The translations under genes and the position numbers were made by a program. Source: Chloroflexota bacterium (lineage in GTDB: Bacteria; Chloroflexota; Dehalococcoidia; DSTF01; JACRBR01). From it: a stretch of DNA of 12,089 nt. Positions 6,601 to 11,749 of this stretch are shown here, in pieces (positions within the stretch are counted from its first letter, which is position 1; the number at the start of each line of letters is the position of its first letter). The notes under the pieces were generated by a model, which was not told the DNA's origin, searched no databases, and worked only from the letters and a program-made list of their open reading frames with translations. The DNA lies in the NCBI GenBank assembly GCA_021813085.1, contig JAKAMA010000035.1, forward strand, positions 1-12,089, in the 5' to 3' direction.

Positions 6601-6652
6601 CCGAACCGGGCGGCCACATGGGGCCGAACCGGGCGGCCGCATGGGGCCGCCC
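6601..6652. repeat. 23-base tandem direct repeat ending in a GC palindrome
   Basis: CCGAACCGGGCGGCCACATG plus GGG (6601-6623) is repeated immediately at 6624-6646 with one A-to-G change. The second copy runs into a perfect eight-base stem, GGGCGGCC (6631-6638) and GGCCGCCC (6645-6652), with loop GCATGG. No T run follows. It lies between the phosphoesterase stop and the purS promoter and may act as a REP-like element or a weak terminator. Confidence 0.7.
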
Positions 6653-6683
6653 CTACAGGCTCCGCCCATCGTTCGGTGTGGCA

Positions 6684-7367
6684 CTAGCCCGGCGTCCAGA
6701 AGTTGGTATTGCGCGGCTGGGCCTCGTTGCGGCCGGCGGTGCGTCCGGCGGGGCCGCCGGGGATGATCGACGGGTCGACGGCGGCGCGGGTGGGATCCCG
6801 GAAGTCGTCGAATGCGACCTCGTCGGTTGCGGTGTCCAGCACGGCGTACGAGAGCTGAAACGCGTTCCGGGCGTCGCGCGCCTCGCCGGCAGAGCCGGGG
6901 TTGACCACCAGCACGCGGCCGACGCGCTCCGCCATCTGGTAGTGCGTGTGGCCGAGGATCACGTAGTCGGCGTCGATCTGCGCCAGCCGGCTGATGCCGG
7001 GACTGTTGGGGTAGATGTACTCGTTGTGCGGCTCGAAGGGGCTGCCGTGCACCATCACGAGCCGTTTGCCATCGATGCGCGTCTCGATCCGGGATGGCTG
7101 CGCGGCCATGTACGCGAGGTCGTCCGCCCGCACCCACGGTGCGGCCCGCGCGCGCTCGCCCCACTTGCCGAGGAGCACCTCCTCGTGGTTGCCGGTAATG
7201 TAGCGCGCGCGGCGCTCGCGCAGGATCCGCATGACCTCGTTGGAGAAGCGGAACTGGTAGACGGCGTCGCCGGCGCACAGGAGCTCATCGACCGGTCCCA
7301 TGCGTTCGAGCGCGATGGCCAGCGCCTGGTGGTTGCAGTGGACGTCGGAGACGATGCCGATGCGCAT
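6684..7367 (-). CDS. Calcineurin-like metallophosphoesterase (YfcE/DevT-like)
   Basis: 227 residues with the full set of dinuclear-metal ligands: SDVHCN (7-12, Asp8 and His10), AGDAV (32-36, Asp34), GNHE (59-62, Asn60 and His61), VHGSP (106-110, His107) and LGHTHY (138-143, His140 and His142). It should hydrolyse a phosphomonoester or phosphodiester in the cytoplasm; no signal peptide or membrane segment is present. NPGSAGEARD (156-165) is typical of the YfcE-type subgroup. The last 30 residues are a disordered Gly/Arg/Asn tail. The start ATG at 7367 opens the first strand MRIGIVSD; the extra open frame upstream has no homology. There is no ribosome site and a GATACT box ends five bases before the ATG, again suggesting leaderless expression. 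Confidence 0.9.
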   Translation of the reverse strand: MRIGIVSDVHCNHQALAIALERMGPVDELLCAGDAVYQFRFSNEVMRILRERRARYITGNHEEVLLGKWGERARAAPWVRADDLAYMAAQPSRIETRIDGKRLVMVHGSPFEPHNEYIYPNSPGISRLAQIDADYVILGHTHYQMAERVGRVLVVNPGSAGEARDARNAFQLSYAVLDTATDEVAFDDFRDPTRAAVDPSIIPGGPAGRTAGRNEAQPRNTNFWTPG

Positions 7368-7372
7368 GGCAC

Positions 7373-7378
7373 AGTATC
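7373..7378 (-). promoter_or_regulatory. Possible -10 box for leaderless phosphoesterase transcript
   Basis: GATACT on the minus strand ends five bases (GTGCC) before the ATG at 7367. No -35 match is visible upstream. The geometry matches that seen for purS. Confidence 0.3.
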
Positions 7379-7453
7379 GCCCGGCGGGCACGGAGACCGC
7401 GAGGGGCGGGACGGGCGGCGGCCGCATGGCGGGCCGGCGGCTGCGCGCCGCGG

Positions 7454-7912
7454 TCAGTGGTGGTGGCCGGCGCCGAGGATGGCGTCTTCGCGTGCGCGCA
7501 TGGCGCGCTCGTCGTCGCTGCGCTCGTGGTCGTAGCCGAGCAGGTGCAGGATGCCGTGGACGAGCAGATGCGCCACCTCGTCCTGCGGCGCCTGCGCGTA
7601 CTCCGCAGCCTGACGCCGCGCGGTGTCGAGCGAGATCACGACGTCGCCGAGGTGCGGCACCGCGCCGTCGGGACGCGCGAAGTCATCGCCCTCGCGCTGG
7701 GCGAAGGAGAGGACGTCGGTCGCGGCGTCGGCGCCGCGATAGGAGCAGTTGAGCTCGCGCACGACGGCGTCGTCGGCGAGGAGGATGCTGAGCTCCGCGG
7801 GGCGTCCGACGTGCTCGGCTTCGAGCGCGTGCGCGGCCAGGCGTTCGAGCGCGATCTCGTCGATGCCGGTCGCGTCGGCCTCGGCCTGAAGCTCGATGAT
7901 GTAGGTGGTCAC
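7454..7912 (-). CDS. ybeY: Endoribonuclease / rRNA maturation factor YbeY
   Basis: 152 residues, typical for YbeY, a zinc-dependent RNase involved in 16S rRNA 3'-end processing and ribosome quality control. The zinc site H-x3-H-x5-H is HGILHLLGYDH (119-129: His119, His123, His129). The conserved NCSYRGADAATDVLSF (55-70) carries the RNA-contacting arginine (Arg59), and HLGDVVISLDTA (87-98) is the usual central strand. The chosen start is GTG at 7912, where homology begins (VTTYIIELQ); upstream ATGs in frame would add more than 70 residues of low-complexity Arg/Gly sequence. A GGGAG lies about 12 bases before the GTG, rather far. The His-rich end GHHH is natural. The common partners phoH and era are not seen. 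Confidence 0.93.
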   Translation of the reverse strand: MTTYIIELQAEADATGIDEIALERLAAHALEAEHVGRPAELSILLADDAVVRELNCSYRGADAATDVLSFAQREGDDFARPDGAVPHLGDVVISLDTARRQAAEYAQAPQDEVAHLLVHGILHLLGYDHERSDDERAMRAREDAILGAGHHH

Positions 7913-7996
7913 GTGCGGCCCGCGCTCCCGCCACGGCCTGGCGCCGGTGCGGCTTCCCGCACCTCGACGCCCGCCGCCTGGCCGGTGAGTGGTCTC

Positions 7997-8005
7997 ACGA
8001 TAGCA
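7997..8005 (-). promoter_or_regulatory. Possible extended -10 promoter of ybeY
   Basis: TGC-TATCGT on the minus strand (8005-7997) has the TGn extension of extended -10 promoters, about 85 bases before the ybeY GTG. No clear -35. A very similar TGC-TACGAT precedes the 73-residue gene. Confidence 0.28.
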
Positions 8006-8011
8006 GGCTGG

Positions 8012-8037
8012 CCCGCGTCGCGGCCGCGACACGCGGG
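8012..8037. repeat. GC-rich inverted repeat upstream of ybeY
   Basis: GTCGCGGCCGCGAC (8017-8030) is a perfect 14-base palindrome, extended by CCCGC (8012-8016) and GCGGG (8033-8037) around a two-base AC bulge. Without a T run it is not a classic terminator, but it could slow polymerase leaving the small gene that ends at 8141. Confidence 0.45.
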
Positions 8038-8140
8038 TGCGGCGCCGTGTCCGTGCATGGCCAGCCCGGCCCGATGCCTGCCTCATGCCGGGCCCGCCGA
8101 TGGGTGGCGGGACGCCGCCGAGCGGCGATCTCACACGGGT

Positions 8141-8362
8141 TTATCGTGGTGTCAGGTGGACGATGCCCGCGTTGGCCTCGCGCAGCGCCGCGAAGTAGAG
8201 GTCGCGATGCCCGAGCAGCCACTCTTCCGCCGTCCGGAACCCGAAGTGGTGGGCGAATGCGGTCACCGTCTCGGGGTCGTACATCTCGGGCGGCAACTGG
8301 TCCTCGACGTAGCGAATGGCCTCGACGACTTCGGCCGGTATCTGGATGCGCTCGTTCAGCAT
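8141..8362 (-). CDS. Small protein of unknown function, 73 residues
   Basis: The product starts MLNERIQIPAEVVEAIRYVE and is predominantly helical with many acidic and aromatic residues, including MYDPETVTAFAHHFGFRTAE (27-46) and WLLGHRDLYFAALREANAG (48-66). No signal peptide, membrane segment or known motif is seen. The ATG at 8362 is preferred over an in-frame upstream start because AGGAGGGG lies eight bases before it, one of the best ribosome sites in the window. A TGC-TACGAT extended -10 about 40 bases upstream supports independent expression. It sits between ybeY and a divergent SDR gene. Codon use (GC-rich third positions) matches its neighbours, and it is probably real. Confidence 0.7.
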   Translation of the reverse strand: MLNERIQIPAEVVEAIRYVEDQLPPEMYDPETVTAFAHHFGFRTAEEWLLGHRDLYFAALREANAGIVHLTPR

Positions 8363-8401
8363 GGTCACCCCTCCTGTCCGAGCCACCGTTGGGATGAGGC
8401 G

Positions 8402-8410
8402 ATCGTAGCA
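8402..8410 (-). promoter_or_regulatory. Possible extended -10 promoter of the 73-residue gene
   Basis: TGC-TACGAT on the minus strand (8410-8402). A TTGACA is also present at 8420-8415 but is only seven bases from the -10 box, too close to pair with it. Confidence 0.35.
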
Positions 8411-8484
8411 CCGCTGTCAAGCCCCTGCCGTCAAGGGCGGGCGGGACACCCGCCGCCGCCGCGCGCGTCGCCGGAACCTCACCC

Positions 8485-8519
8485 CCGGCCCCTCTCCGAC
8501 AGGCGGAGAGGGGGGCCGG
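8485..8519. repeat. Intergenic palindrome of the CCCCTCTCC type
   Basis: The arm CCGGCCCCTCTCCG (8485-8498) pairs with CGGAGAGG (8504-8511) and GGCCGG (8514-8519) across a GG bulge, with loop ACAGG. From memory, closely similar 'CACCCCCGGCCCCTCTCC...GGAGAGGGG' elements are widespread between genes in diverse high-GC bacteria, probably as mobile or transcription-modulating palindromes. It lies between two divergent genes. Confidence 0.65.
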
Positions 8520-8623
8520 CGAGCCGCCGTTTCTCCAGGAGGACACGGCCGGCGGATACGTCAAGATGTCGGAATCACTACACTGGACATGCTGGCGATA
8601 CGCGGGCAGGCAGGAGGACGACG

Positions 8624-9391
8624 ATGCGGCTCGAAGGAAAGACGGCGCTGATCACGGGGGCCGGCAGCGGTATGGGGCGTGTGGCGGCGACGCTGTTCTC
8701 GCGGGAAGGCGCGAACGTCATCGCCACGGACATCTCGCGCGAGGGGCTCGATGCGACGGCGGCGCTCGTCGCGGAGCACGCACACGGGAGCATCCTGCCG
8801 CTCGTGGGCGACGTGTCGAGCGCGGCCGACGTCGCGTCGTGGGTGCGGGCGGGCGTCGAGCGCTACGGGCGGCTCGACGTCTTGTACAACAACGCCGGCA
8901 TCTTCCCGGACGCCGACCGCAGCGTGCTGGAGATGGACGAGGCGACGTACCGGCGCACGCTCGACGTGAACCTCAAGGGCGTGATGCTCTGCTGCAAGTA
9001 CGGCATCCCGGAGATCGTGCGGGCCGGCGGCGGCTCGGTGGTCAACGTCGCGTCGTTCGTGGCGCTGATGGGCTGCACGGTGCCGCAGGACGCGTACACG
9101 GCGAGCAAGGGGGCGGTGCTGGCGCTGACGAAGTCGCTCGCGGTGCAGTTCGGGCGGCAGCGTGTGCGGGTGAACGCCATCTGCCCGGGGCCGATCCTGA
9201 CGCCGCTCCTGGCGGATCTGTTCCCGAGCGAAGAGGAGAAGAACAAGCGGCTGAGCCGCATCCCGCTGGGGCGCTTCGGGCTGCCGGAGGACATCGTGTA
9301 CGCGGCGCTGTACCTGGCTTCGGACGAGTCGTCGTGGACGACGGGGACGGAGTTCGTGGTGGATGGCGGGATCACGGTGAACTACTTCTGA
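8624..9391 (+). CDS. SDR-family NAD(P)-dependent oxidoreductase
   Basis: 255 residues, a classical short-chain dehydrogenase: cofactor motif TGAGSGMG (11-18), Asp36 at the end of the second strand (ATDIS), which favours NAD over NADP, GDVSS (62-66), NNAG (89-92) and catalytic Asn116, Ser144, Tyr158 and Lys162 (YTASK), then NAICPGPILTPL (184-195) and the C-terminal FVVDGGIT (244-251). All catalytic residues are intact. It would interconvert an alcohol and a ketone, substrate unknown; the closest resemblance is to 3-oxoacyl-ACP reductase or glucose dehydrogenase-type annotations. The ATG at 8624 follows AGGAGG by six bases. It stands alone, divergent from the small gene upstream and convergent with the LLM-associated unknown downstream. 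Confidence 0.94.
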   Translation: MRLEGKTALITGAGSGMGRVAATLFSREGANVIATDISREGLDATAALVAEHAHGSILPLVGDVSSAADVASWVRAGVERYGRLDVLYNNAGIFPDADRSVLEMDEATYRRTLDVNLKGVMLCCKYGIPEIVRAGGGSVVNVASFVALMGCTVPQDAYTASKGAVLALTKSLAVQFGRQRVRVNAICPGPILTPLLADLFPSEEEKNKRLSRIPLGRFGLPEDIVYAALYLASDESSWTTGTEFVVDGGITVNYF

Positions 9392-9449
9392 TGGCGCCAG
9401 CCGGCAATCCGTCGGCCCACCACAGCTCTTCCATCCGGCGCGGTCGCAC

Positions 9450-9469
9450 CGCCAGCGGCGCGGCTGGCG
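9450..9469. terminator. Hairpin between convergent SDR and 109-residue gene
   Basis: CGCCAGC (9450-9456) and GCTGGCG (9463-9469) form a perfect seven-base stem around GGCGCG. A related GCGCCAGCC at 9394-9402 could compete for the right arm. The position between convergent genes suits a bidirectional terminator, but no T run follows on either strand. Confidence 0.35.
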
Positions 9470-9513
9470 CTGGGCCTTCCGGCGTCCGACCTCCGCCCTC
9501 CACGCGCCTGAGC

Positions 9514-9843
9514 CTACAGCCCCTCGCGCACCAGGTTGTCGACCGCGAACTCGTAGTACGTCACCGCCTCGGTGAAGCCGAAGTGGTCGCGGTCGAAGAC
9601 GACGCGCACCGGTATCCCGCCCTCGACTTCGAGGTGGGCGCCGAGGCGGGGGAACATGAAGATCCGCATCTGTCGCTGGAAGCCGTCGCCCTGGAGGAGC
9701 TCCGGTTTCCGCCGCAGCAGCTCGATGTACGCCTCGCCCGCGCGCTGGACGACGTCGCGGTGGTCGCCCGCGCGCAGGGAGCTGTGCGCCGCCTCCATCG
9801 AGCTCCGCAGCCGTTCGTCCTGGATGCGATCGACCTTTGCCAT
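9514..9843 (-). CDS. Unknown 109-residue protein paired with an LLM monooxygenase
   Basis: Not recognised. The first half is helical and charged (AKVDRIQDERLRSSMEAAHS at 2-21, then VVQRAGEAYIELLRRKPELL at 31-50), resembling a tetratricopeptide-like helical hairpin. The second half has strands, VEGGIPVRVVFDRDHFGFTE (73-92) and AVTYYEFAVDNLVREGL to the end. There is no signal peptide or membrane segment. The ATG at 9843 has a GGAAGGA about 12 bases upstream. It lies 43 bases after the LLM gene on the same strand, so the two are probably co-transcribed. A role as an accessory to the LLM enzyme is only a guess from position. Confidence 0.75.
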   Translation of the reverse strand: MAKVDRIQDERLRSSMEAAHSSLRAGDHRDVVQRAGEAYIELLRRKPELLQGDGFQRQMRIFMFPRLGAHLEVEGGIPVRVVFDRDHFGFTEAVTYYEFAVDNLVREGL

Positions 9844-9886
9844 CGCAGCGCTCAGTCCTTCCCGCGCCCAGAGGGGGCGGCACGCG

Positions 9887-11131
9887 TCAGATCGACGAGT
9901 TCACGGGGAACTCGACGCCGGCGAGCTGCTCCGCACGCCAGCGCTCGTGCATGGCGTGCCGCTCCTGGAACTCGGGCAGCACCTTCGTGCCGAACCGATA
10001 GATCGAGTCCATCACGTCCTCGTGCTTCCGCGCCCCGGCCTGCGCGACGAAGATCATCACGTCCAGGTGCGCGTCCTCGTACTTGCGCAGCGTGTCCCGC
10101 ACGAAGTCCGGCGAGCCGATGCAGCCGCCGCGCTTCGCGGCGCGCCAGAGCGCGCGCTTCACCTCGTCCTCCGGCTCGACCTCCTCGTCGCCGCCGCCGA
10201 AGCCGCCGAAGCCGCGCCCGCCGAGGATGCCCATCCGCTGCTCCTCGGGCGTGTCGATGAAGCGGCGGTAGATGTTGGTCTTCGAGGGCTCGTGCGCGGC
10301 GCCCAGCGGGCTGTAGTAGTAGCCCAGCGAGTAGCTGAAGAACTGCGTGCCTTCCTTGCCCTTCTCGACCGCCTCCTCGTCCGTGTCGAAGCAGGACAGC
10401 GACGAGAGCACGGCGAGCGCCGGGTTGATCGCGACGCCGATCGGCGTGCACTCTTCGCGCACCAGGTCGAAGTACTGCGCGACGCGCTCCTGCGCCTCCT
10501 CCGGCGTCTCGAACGCGAAGCCGAGCGAGCCCATGCCGAGACGCGCGGCGACCATCGTCGTCTCGCGCCGGGACGACGCCACCCAGAGCGGCGGGTGCGG
10601 CTTCTGCAGGGGTTTCGGGATGACGTTGCGGGGCGGCATGCCGAAGTAGGCGCCCTCGTAGCCCGGATACGGCGACTGCGTCATCATCTTCACGCACTCG
10701 CGCGTCGCCTCTTCCCACATCAGCTTTTTCTCTTCGCGGGGCACGCCGAAGCCGCCCAGCTCCATCTCCGACGCCGATTCGCCAGTACCGAACTCGACGC
10801 GCCCGTCCGAGACGAGGTCGAGCGTCGCGATGCGCTCGGCGACGCGCGCGGGGTGGTTGTAGCGCGGGGGCATCAGGGCGATGCCGTGGCCGAGGCGGAT
10901 CTGCTTCGTGCGCTGGCTGGCGGCCGCGAGGAAGACCTCAGGCGCGGACGAGTGCGAGTACTCCTCGAGGAAGTGATGCTCGACCTCGAACACGTAGTCG
11001 AACCCGAGCCGGTCCGCCAGCTCGACCTGGTCGAGCGCGTGCTTCAGGATCGTGTGTTCGGCGCCGGGATCCCAGTCGTCACGGTCATACGGCCGCGGCA
11101 ACTGATGCTCGTAAAACAGTCCGAACTTCAT
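9887..11131 (-). CDS. LLM-class flavin-dependent monooxygenase (bacterial-luciferase-like)
   Basis: 414 residues, longer than the two LLM enzymes at 3684-6273. Features: MKFGLFYEHQLPRPYD start (1-16), LADRLGFDYVFEVEHHF (38-54), where the EHH motif matches the conserved His region of luciferase-type enzymes, QIRLGHGIALMPPRYNHPAR (77-96), LVSDGRVEFGTGESASEME (106-124), and PPLWVASSRRETTMVAARLG (180-199). These fit FMNH2/O2 monooxygenases acting on aldehydes, ketones or related compounds. Residues 302-323 are a Gly-rich then acidic insertion (ILGGRGFGGFGGGDEE and following), probably a loop. The ATG at 11131 follows AAGGA by seven bases and overlaps by ATGA the stop of a 42-residue frame made from a copy of this gene's own start. 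Substrate unknown. Confidence 0.9.
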   Translation of the reverse strand: MKFGLFYEHQLPRPYDRDDWDPGAEHTILKHALDQVELADRLGFDYVFEVEHHFLEEYSHSSAPEVFLAAASQRTKQIRLGHGIALMPPRYNHPARVAERIATLDLVSDGRVEFGTGESASEMELGGFGVPREEKKLMWEEATRECVKMMTQSPYPGYEGAYFGMPPRNVIPKPLQKPHPPLWVASSRRETTMVAARLGMGSLGFAFETPEEAQERVAQYFDLVREECTPIGVAINPALAVLSSLSCFDTDEEAVEKGKEGTQFFSYSLGYYYSPLGAAHEPSKTNIYRRFIDTPEEQRMGILGGRGFGGFGGGDEEVEPEDEVKRALWRAAKRGGCIGSPDFVRDTLRKYEDAHLDVMIFVAQAGARKHEDVMDSIYRFGTKVLPEFQERHAMHERWRAEQLAGVEFPVNSSI

Positions 11132-11256
11132 CGCCCTGTCCTTGTTCTATCCACAGATGGACACAGTGAACACAGATTACCCTTGTCAGACGGATCCCGG
11201 TCGTCGCGGTCATACGGCCGTGGCGACTGGTGCTCGTAGAACAACCCGAACTTCAT
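11128..11256 (-). pseudogene. Remnant 5' end of a second LLM gene, open for 42 codons
   Basis: Starts MKFGLFYEHQSPRPYDRDDR, nearly the same as the N-terminus of the 414-residue LLM monooxygenase, and then leaves homology after DP, reading through a CCACAGATG repeat and ending in TGA that overlaps the downstream LLM ATG by ATGA. Over 22 shared codons nine bases differ; seven changes are synonymous and two alter residues (Leu to Ser, Trp to Arg). That pattern says the copy diverged while coding, so it is the stump of a paralogous gene rather than a fresh duplication. Its ribosome site (AAGGG) and start are intact, so it may still be translated as an upstream coupled peptide. Confidence 0.7.
11151..11178 (+). 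repeat. CCACAGATG repeat, left copy 1
   Basis: CCACAGATGGACACAG followed by TGAACACAGATT. It belongs to the ten-base-period family of ACACAGATGA units also seen at 11276 and, inverted, at 11704. It lies upstream of the LLM monooxygenase start. Confidence 0.75.
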
Positions 11257-11275
11257 GGCGCCGCCCTTGTTCTAT

Positions 11276-11304
11276 CCACAGATGCACACGGATGAACACA
11301 GATG
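11276..11304 (+). repeat. CCACAGATG repeat, left copy 2, flanking the GxxExxY gene
   Basis: CCACAGATGCACACGG followed by ATGAACACAGATG. It stands ten bases beyond the 3' end of the GxxExxY gene (stop at 11314) and is inverted relative to the copy at its 5' end. Confidence 0.78.
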
Positions 11305-11313
11305 CTTACGTGT

Positions 11314-11715
11314 CTACACGACCATGCGCTTGTACTCGAGGCGCGTTCCCCCGAAGTTGATCAGGAGACCCCGGGACAATCCTGCCGCCTTCAGGTAGTT
11401 GAGCAGTTGCGCCTGCTCCGTCGTGCCCAACGCACGTATCGCCTTCAGCTCGACGATCACCTCGTCGTAGCAGGCGAAGTCGGCACGGTAGCCGCAGGAG
11501 AGCCGAGCGCCCCTGTACGCGATGGCCAGTTCCACTTCTCTCCGAAACGGGACAGGGCGCTGTGCAAACTCGATCGCGAGCGCTTCCTGATAGACGGGTT
11601 CCAGGAAACCCACGCCGAGTTCGTTATGCACTTCCATCGCCGCGCCGATGATGGCGTACGTCTGCCGATCTCGCGTCTCGGCCGTCCCACTCGATCCGGA
11701 CCTATCTGTGTCCAT
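11314..11715 (-). CDS. GxxExxY family protein, predicted PD-(D/E)xK nuclease-like
   Basis: 133 residues. The family signature GxxExxY is GFLEPVY (36-42) within LGVGFLEPVYQEALAIEF. A nuclease-like core follows: CGYRADFACYDEVIVELKAI (74-93) has Asp79 and Glu89-x-Lys91, the D...ExK pattern of PD-(D/E)xK enzymes, then AQLLNYLKAAGLSRGLLINF (102-121). The biochemical role of this family is not established as far as I know. The ATG at 11715 lies within the ATCTGTGTTC repeat array, so residues MDTDR come from the repeat; homology only begins near residue 15. No ribosome site is evident. The gene is bounded by inverted copies of the same repeat family, and GxxExxY genes in this setting are, from memory, recurrent in several phyla, suggesting a cassette that has moved. 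Confidence 0.88.
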   Translation of the reverse strand: MDTDRSGSSGTAETRDRQTYAIIGAAMEVHNELGVGFLEPVYQEALAIEFAQRPVPFRREVELAIAYRGARLSCGYRADFACYDEVIVELKAIRALGTTEQAQLLNYLKAAGLSRGLLINFGGTRLEYKRMVV

Positions 11716-11741
11716 CTGTGTTCATCTGTGTTCATCTGTGG
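11704..11741 (-). repeat. CCACAGATG repeat, right copy (inverted), covering the GxxExxY start
   Basis: On the plus strand ATCTGTGTCC, ATCTGTGTTC, ATCTGTGTTC and ATCTGTGG follow each other from 11704, a ten-base tandem period; on the minus strand this begins CCACAGATGAACACAGATGA. The GxxExxY ATG (11715-11713) is inside it, and the array ends eight bases before the stop of the ferritin-like gene. Confidence 0.8.
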
Positions 11742-11749
11742 ATCCACAC

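Larger units (their letters stand above)
11067..11302. repeat. Tandem pair of 125-base-offset diverged repeats (LLM gene start plus upstream region)
   Basis: Copy A runs from GGATCCC at 11067 to about 11176, copy B from GGATCCC at 11192 to about 11302, a constant offset of 125 until a one-base indel near the end. Each covers the first 22 codons of an LLM gene, the ribosome site, CTTGTTCTAT and a CCACAGATG repeat. Confidence 0.8.

Noticed and set aside
8415..8420. TTGACA as the -35 box of the 73-residue gene
   Set aside because: It lies only seven bases from the likely -10 box and no -10 match is found 16-18 bases downstream.
8434..8456. Another palindrome (GGCGGG/CCCGCC)
   Set aside because: Short and imperfect in a run of G and C, so expected by chance.
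7457..9391. A 644-codon plus-strand frame ending in the SDR
   Set aside because: Its first two thirds are the antisense of ybeY and the 73-residue gene. The SDR begins at the ATG at 8624 with AGGAGG.
9572..11239. A 555-codon plus-strand frame opposite the LLM monooxygenase
   Set aside because: It mirrors the minus-strand gene in high-GC DNA, with His/Arg/Leu/Val-heavy composition and no family. The minus strand has clear LLM motifs.
11151..11741. CRISPR array
   Set aside because: The repeats are ten-base units without unique spacers of constant length, and there are no cas genes.
11151..11741. Insertion sequence
   Set aside because: Inverted repeats are present but there is no transposase, and no matching target duplication could be seen.
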